The position numbers and the translations under genes are program-made. Under the pieces are notes generated by a model. The model did no database searches and was not told the DNA's origin. It was given only the letters and a program-made list of their open reading frames with translations. Below, piece after piece: positions 58,691-64,000 of a DNA stretch of 64,000 bases. Source of the stretch: Hemicentrotus pulcherrimus (taxonomy: Eukaryota > Echinodermata > Echinoidea > Camarodonta > Strongylocentrotidae); contig BEXV01000402.1 in the NCBI GenBank assembly GCA_003118195.1, positions 147,072 to 211,071 of the forward strand, read 5' to 3'. Position 1 is the stretch's first letter. Every line of letters starts with the position of its first letter.

Positions 58691-59170
58691 ATAAGAGGGG
58701 AAAAGAATGTCATGATACATTGTTAATTCACAGAAAATATCACACACTATCCAATAACATTGAAATTCCTGTGTAAACTTACTTTGTCCGTTTTCCTATT
58801 CCATTTCCTACTTCAATTCCCATCCCGGACTTGCATTTTTTGTTAAAACAATTTTTTACAACGTGGACCATTTCAGAAATATCAGAGATGAAATATCCCC
58901 CCTCCCCCCTGGCCCTGCAAGCCTTCTGACTAAACTTGAGCCTTTATTTTAAATGCAAAATATTCAAGTGGAAAGTTGTTTTCGAACTAATTCTTGTCAC
59001 TTACTTTACTTGCGATGATACATTGTGCTTTTTTCATCACAAGTTATGCATGGCCAGCCATGAACACCAATTTTCTTGGTCATGCAGGTCCACAATCTAA
59101 ACAGAGGGGGCATTTCAGACTTAAAGTGCATTTTATAGAAGTATAAACATGATTGAGGCACAATGTTAAT

Positions 59171-59348
59171 ATTTAAGGTAGGCCTACCCCAGATTGGGTC
59201 TTAAATCACCACTCCACTGACCGGTGGTTATCAGGGCTGAGGGCACCGAGGGGGATGAGGGGGGAACCAATCCAATGGTCACCAATTTGGCATTGTTTGC
59301 TATATAGAGGGTGCAGATAGCTTTGAATAGTGCAGTGGGGGTTTAAAG
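59171..59348 (+). repeat. Dispersed repeat family A, diverged copy 3
   Basis: Shares TTGGCATTGTTTGCTATATA and GTGCAGTGGGGGTTTAAAG with copies at 10321 and 22831. The left half is poorly conserved. Confidence 0.65.
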
Positions 59349-59509
59349 TGGAATATGGGCCGGTGCCGCCTCCCCCCACCTCCTGCCCTGCAAGAAAGAA
59401 AACATGAACTACCTTTAAAAGGGAAAATTCTTACTGAACTGCAAACCTGTCAAAATGATATCATTATTTTTGGTAACGAATAGAAACGAGACCGGATAGA
59501 AAGAACACC

Positions 59510-59637
59510 ATGGCGANAGTGGTCAGTCCCTCAAGGAGCCTCTTTGCCGGCTCAGTTGAGGCGCACATTTCTGCGAAAGTCTGGCTTTGTTTCAGCAGCG
59601 ATCTTCTCCTTTGGCTTTGTCGCACATGTCTCGTCAC
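59510..59637 (+). CDS. Possible first coding exon of a COX6C-like protein
   Basis: The ATG lies in a good context (CACCATGG), and GTGAGT follows 59637. An ambiguous base sits at 59517. Read with one base fewer there, the frame gives LPAQLRRTFLRKSGFVSAAI followed by FSFGFVAHVS. A short basic start, R..L....... then a single hydrophobic helix, ending about residue 41, is the layout of cytochrome c oxidase subunit 6C, whose first coding exon in vertebrates ends at about the same place. No downstream exon was found to 64000. As typed, the ATG frame gives an unremarkable peptide, and an antisense 96-codon open frame also spans the site. Tentative. Confidence 0.35.
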
Positions 59638-62169
59638 GTGAGTGGAGTGAGTTGGATCCACTTGTTTCACCTGCACCGTACCTCCCTTGTACCCCAGTGC
59701 CGGCGGAAGGCGGGTAGGTATTTCTCGGCGCCCAATTCTCGAAGCGATCGACATGTCATCTGCAATAAATTGAAAAGACGAAGTGATGATCGATATTTAT
59801 CTGTAAACTATCATTATTCATGGTTCACGTGACATTACAAATACTTCATTGGCATATGCCGACCTGTTATATCCTGACTGTTGGATCCTGACAAGTGCCG
59901 AAGTAGAAGTGTCGTCAACTTAATTCCTACCACAACAACTATTTTCATTCGTTCACGGTCAGACCAAGAAGTTACCAGCTCTTCAAAACAATTGCACCAA
60001 TTTACGCGACACGTCAAGTGTGTTTAAATTCAATGCATTTAAAATAATACGCACTTCTTTTTTGAAATGCTTAGTAACGAACTATTTCATGCCCGTTTCA
60101 AGTAATTGAATTTCAATACATGCATCTGGTCACTACTCCACTAGCTCAAGCCATGTTGCTTTTCCGACCTCTAACAAAATAGTCCCTAATTCGAATATGA
60201 TTATTTTATTGATTTACACAAATTAAACTTGTAAATATGACTACTTTACAAAATGGGCCAATTCAAGCACGCGAGCTAGTGCATGCGCAATACAGCCTTT
60301 TTCGTCGCCCTTAGTTGTCAAAAGGGCCTGAAGGGTTCGAATTCCTACGAGACTGCAGATAAGCTGTCAATCTTTCTTTTGTTATCTTTCCCTATATAAA
60401 TGTTCTACTTTTCTTCTTTCTGTCCTAATCTTTGATTATCTTCTTCCACTTATCGTAAGTACTTATGTTTTTGTATCTAACTTTCATTTTTTTTAAACCT
60501 TTAGTTTTTTCCTTCTTTCGTTTTCTCATTTTGCGGTTTCACATAATTTGTTGTATTCCAACTTTTAAATATTCCTTCTGCATTTCTTTTATTTTCTTGT
60601 TTTCCTCCGCTGTTTCTATGTCCTCAGTTATTTTTGTTCAACTTTATAGTTCTTTATTACCCTCTTCTTTCACCTTTCAGCCGTTATCTTTCTGTCCTTA
60701 TTTTTTTCATTTCTAGTTTTGTTCTCTATACTTTTATCTTTCTACCGGCCTCGCTTTCCCTTTATTACTCGCGATATGGTGTGTTTATTTAATTTCCATT
60801 CTTAATCTTCTTGCTCGTGTTTGTGTTCGGTCTCGCGTTTGTATGGTCTACTAAAGGATCTTATAAAATCATATCTTTCACATCAGAAATACAAAGATAA
60901 TCCCGCATTAATTACTCTTTACCCGCGTCATGCATTCAACAATATGATAAAAAAAAGTTAACAATTTCAACTTATGTGTTCACTAGCTATGTCAAATGTT
61001 TAATCAAACATGCACTCATTTAACTCTCAAAACAAAAAATACTTTATTTATACAGTCATGGTCCATGTCGAAATTATGCCTACTTTAGAAACTCATTCAC
61101 CTACTGCTCGTTACTTTCTCTTTTCCTCTTCCTTCACCCCTCTTCTTTATTCTTTCTTTCTGATCTTCCTCCTTCCTCTAAGTACTTCTTCCTTCCCCCT
61201 CTCAGTTCTTCTTTTTTCTTCCTTCTTATCTCTTCCTTCTTCACTCTTCCTTCTTCCCTCTTCCTTCTTCCCTCTTCCTTCTTCCATCTTCCTTCTTAAT
61301 TCCCTCTTCCCGAGAAGAAAGAGGAGGAGGAGAAGAAGGAAGAGAAGGATGATGGGAATAATAAGGAAGGGAGAATAAACAATGAGAAAGGAGGAAAAAG
61401 GAAGAAAGAATTAAGAAAGAGGGAAGAAGGGAGAGGGAAGAAGAGTGCTCATTCTCCCTTATTAATTATTCCCCTCATCTCTCTCTTAATTTCTTCTTCT
61501 CCTAATTCTTCTTCTTCTTCTCATTCGTTATTGGTTCCTCTGCCTCCTTCAATCGTGAAGTTTGTTGCAGAGTATTTACACCTCAATTCAAAACCCTTCT
61601 CAGACTCCCATTAAAATAATAAAAGACTGGTTATCAATTAATTGCAATAAGCAACTTACTGGTCATGTCCGTCTCCGAAAGGTGCCGCCTAAGGTGCGGC
61701 CTCGACAGGTCTATGTTTGTAGTAGGTCCGAGGTTTGACGACCTCCTTTTTAGGTGTCCGAGAGGTGAAGTGATAAGATCCAGCATAAGATACTCCCCAA
61801 AATCTTCTTAAATTTTCTCCAGGACCAAATCACCAAAACTTATATCCTCCCACCTTCTAATGAATATTCGAAACTTTCAATTGACAATAGACCGCGATCG
61901 GTTTATAGACACATTCAAATTGTATGCAAACTTTTTAAACAAAGGTTGTTCAAGTCTTGACCACCTGAAAGCTTGCCCAAGGCCTGCCCGACATAGCGAC
62001 AAGTAATGTATGCAGACTAGATACCAAGTATTGTACTTCATTCATTAATAACAGGTTGAACCCGTCACTAGTATAGGTCGATCCCCAGTAAAGAAACATC
62101 CATAAATGTGAATACATGTCTTAATAAACCGGTCTATTTTTTTTATCATTTTCGTAAATGCATTCCAAT
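59638..62169. other. No gene recognised, CT-rich tract inside
   Basis: If the exon at 59510 is real, this is its intron. It holds a pyrimidine/purine tract at 61100-61520. A GGTTCGAATTCC box near 60335 does not belong to a foldable tRNA. Confidence 0.55.
61100..61520. repeat. Pyrimidine tract followed by purine tract
   Basis: CTTCCTTCTTCC repeats (61110-61312) switch abruptly to AGAAGAAAGAGGAGGAGG (61313-61445) and back to TCTTCTTC. The two halves can pair as a long imperfect hairpin. Confidence 0.85.
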
Positions 62170-62471
62170 AGGCCATCTTCGTAATGTAACCAAATTTAAT
62201 GCATAAGTCTTTGTGAAGTGCCTCAATACAGATTATTTCATTCACCTGATAAGAATAATGGTATTTCAATAGACAGAATCCGAACTGCATACATTAATTG
62301 TTGCCAGGTTGGACAACATGCAGGCTTGACCTACTTAGCAACACTTAATATATGCAGTTGCATTCTGACTATTGAAATACTATTATTCCTATCAGGTGAA
62401 TGAAATAATTTGTATTGAGGCACTTCACAAAGACTTATGCATTAAATTTGGTTACATTACGAAAATGGCCT
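62170..62471. mobile_element. Foldback element with arms of about 120 bases
   Basis: Left AGGCCATCTTCGTAATGTAA and right TTACATTACGAAAATGGCCT. The arms continue through TGCATAAGTCTTTGTGAAG and TTCATTCACCTGATA. The central loop is about 50 bases. The open frames on both strands here are mirror images produced by the palindrome. Confidence 0.85.
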
Positions 62472-63377
62472 ATATACACGTTTGTTGGGTGACGAAATGC
62501 ATATTTCACTTCAGTACGTCGGCTATTCCCCCTATTCCACTTCAATAGCCAGGATACAAGTTGCGTACGTCCAGTGTGCTAGGTCGGACAATTGTCTTCT
62601 TTTTTTATTCTTTAACCTAATAAAACCTAATTTCTGCAGTTTTATAATTTTATGACTAAAATACATTTAGGTGAATATAAAAATTTGTCACTAATATATA
62701 TAGGCACACAATATTATTGGCATGCCCTTCGAAAATAGCCTATTCCAAATAATCGACATGCCCAGCTCCTGTCAATACGGTGAACCCCAAACATAATTGT
62801 TATCCCCACATGTCCTGAATGTCTCTAATTCATGCATAAAATGTTTCTAACCCCCGGAACTATGTTTTATGTCACAAAAATTTAGCAAAGATATGGACAC
62901 ACCCTTCATTTCAAAATCTTAAGAAAATACCAACCAAAACTGCAACAAAGGCAACTGCATTCTTCAATTTGAAACTTCCTCCACCACAAGGTTAAAAAGA
63001 ACTCAAGGATCTGACATTCATAGGTAACATGTGCGCTGTTACTTTTGATGTCTGAGGTTCGAAGCCGCCTATATCATTCATATTCATATTCATATTTATT
63101 TCATTTCCAACACAAAGGTAAACTAAGATATTACATTTTGTTTTCTCATACGTAATTTATACTATAACTATAACTATACAAATACACTTTGCACATAATA
63201 AAATTATTAAAGAAATTCTTAATTTCTGAGGAAATGGGGGATCCATTAAAAAACAGTGCTTGTAGTTTGCGGCAGTGATTTTGTTCACAAATAAATATCG
63301 TAAATATTTCACTTTTTATTCTAGCCTTTTGACAAGGCCTCGTGACTCTGGCTAAGCGGCTGAGATGAGTCTAGATA

Positions 63378-63434
63378 CCCCGGGTGAACGCGCGACCGAG
63401 TGACGAAAGTCTCGCTCGTCTCGTTCACCCGGGT
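63378..63434. repeat. Palindrome CCCGGGTGAACG ... CGTTCACCCGGG
   Basis: Twelve-base perfect arms around a GACCGAGTGACGAAAGTCTC-type GC-rich loop. It is much more GC-rich than the surrounding DNA and may be part of a mobile element. Confidence 0.75.
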
Positions 63435-63589
63435 TTTCGCGATTAGTCTCGTTTTAGTCGCTCGGCGTCTAATTAACAGACAAGTGGCCTTGTTTAAAGG
63501 CTATTTTTATTCAAACAAACAAGGGGAAAATGGAACAAATGATAAAATATGCATACCAAAGCCTAATTGTGTCTTTATAATTCAAAATG

Positions 63590-63671
63590 TTTTAGACCAT
63601 TTTCGTTATGTATTCCAATTTCATGCATAAATCTTTGTTAAAGTGCCTCCTTACAAATGATTTCATTCACC
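63590..63671 (+). mobile_element. Half copy of the 62170-62471 foldback
   Basis: ATGCATAAATCTTTGTTAAA, GTGCCTCCTTACAAATGA and TTTCATTCACC match one arm of the element at 62170-62471. It is directly fused to the satellite that follows. Confidence 0.75.
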
Positions 63672-64000
63672 CTCCTCCTCCACCTCTTTCTCCTCATCAT
63701 CTCCCTCCTCCTTCCACTTCCCTTCCTCCTTTTCTCCTTCCACTTCCCTTCATCCTCCCTCTTCTTTCACATCCTCCTCCTCCTCTTTCTCCATGCACTC
63801 CCTCCTCGTCCTCTTCTTCCTCCCCTCCTCCTCTTTCTCCTTCTCCTCTTTCTCCTCATCATCTTCCTCCTCCTTCCACTTCCCTTCCTCCTGTTCTCCT
63901 TCCACTTCCCTTCATCCTCCCTCTTCTTTCTCATCCTCCTCCTCTTTCTCCATGCACTCCCTCCTCGTCCTCTTCTTCCTCCCCTCCTCCTCTTTCTCCT
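63672..64000 (+). repeat. CT-rich minisatellite, about 160-bp unit, runs off window
   Basis: TCCTCATCATCTCCCTCC at 63691 recurs at 63853, and CCATGCACTCCCTCCTCG at 63791 recurs at 63950, giving a 159-162 base period made of TCC/TTCC sub-repeats. Confidence 0.9.

Larger units (their letters stand above)
56321..59170. other. Intergenic DNA, no gene recognised
   Basis: AT-rich. Contains a foldback (57035-57173), short TGTTTTATAA repeats (57185-57270) and degenerate AATCCTGATCTG-type repeats (58500-58690). Open frames up to 78 codons lack motifs. Confidence 0.6.

Noticed and set aside
59464..59754. 96-codon minus-strand open frame
   Set aside because: Spans the ambiguous base and overlaps the better-supported + strand exon candidate; its product is not recognised.
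60320..60360. B-box-like GGTTCGAATTCC, possible tRNA
   Set aside because: No pairing T stem and no A box at the right distance.
61010..61378. 122-codon + strand open frame
   Set aside because: Ser/Phe/Leu then Arg/Lys runs are translations of the CT and GA tracts.
62045..62403. Overlapping open frames on both strands
   Set aside because: Mirror-image frames created by the palindromic foldback element.

Overview
This window looks like intron-rich animal nuclear DNA. It is AT-rich, has long introns with canonical GT..AG splice sites, and is crowded with short inverted-repeat transposons, LINE fragments, a tRNA-derived SINE and microsatellites. The repeat styles and protein divergence suggest a marine invertebrate deuterostome, most likely an echinoderm such as a sea urchin. 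That species call is inference. There is no bacterial gene organisation, rRNA or CRISPR array.

The one clearly intact gene is a calsyntenin on the + strand (9165-28312). Twelve coding exons with matching splice phases give 725 complete C-terminal codons: the end of the cadherin region, a laminin-G-like domain, the post-LG ectodomain, one membrane segment and an acidic tail with two WDDS kinesin-light-chain-binding motifs. The upstream cadherin and signal-peptide exons are not seen in the first 9.1 kb, which would then be intron or 5' flank. The calsyntenin introns hold a LINE RT scrap, a LINE C-terminal scrap, several MITE-like foldback elements (one nested inside another) and two GAT-type microsatellites.

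From 28.3 to 37.7 kb there is the 3'UTR and non-coding DNA with foldback elements, a 1.2-kb TTAA-flanked element containing a SINE, and the 3' end of a CR1/L2-like LINE. At 37.8-40.0 kb there is a small unrecognised gene with a TATA box and at least two well-phased exons. A non-autonomous hAT element with a perfect 8-bp target duplication sits in its first intron.

From 41 to 56 kb is a graveyard of decayed mobile genes: a 540-bp direct duplication, a Penelope-like reverse transcriptase remnant, a broken coiled-coil/BEN-like gene with a roughly 57-bp coding repeat, a pogo/Tigger transposase C-terminus, and four decayed copies of an unrecognised intron-containing protein family marked by a (S)ADNK...GTLxVDR block. 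That family is the best candidate here for something undescribed.

From 56 to 64 kb the DNA is mostly non-coding: tandem repeats, foldbacks, a possible first exon of a COX6C-like gene at 59.5 kb carrying an ambiguous base, and pyrimidine-rich satellites that run off the end of the window.
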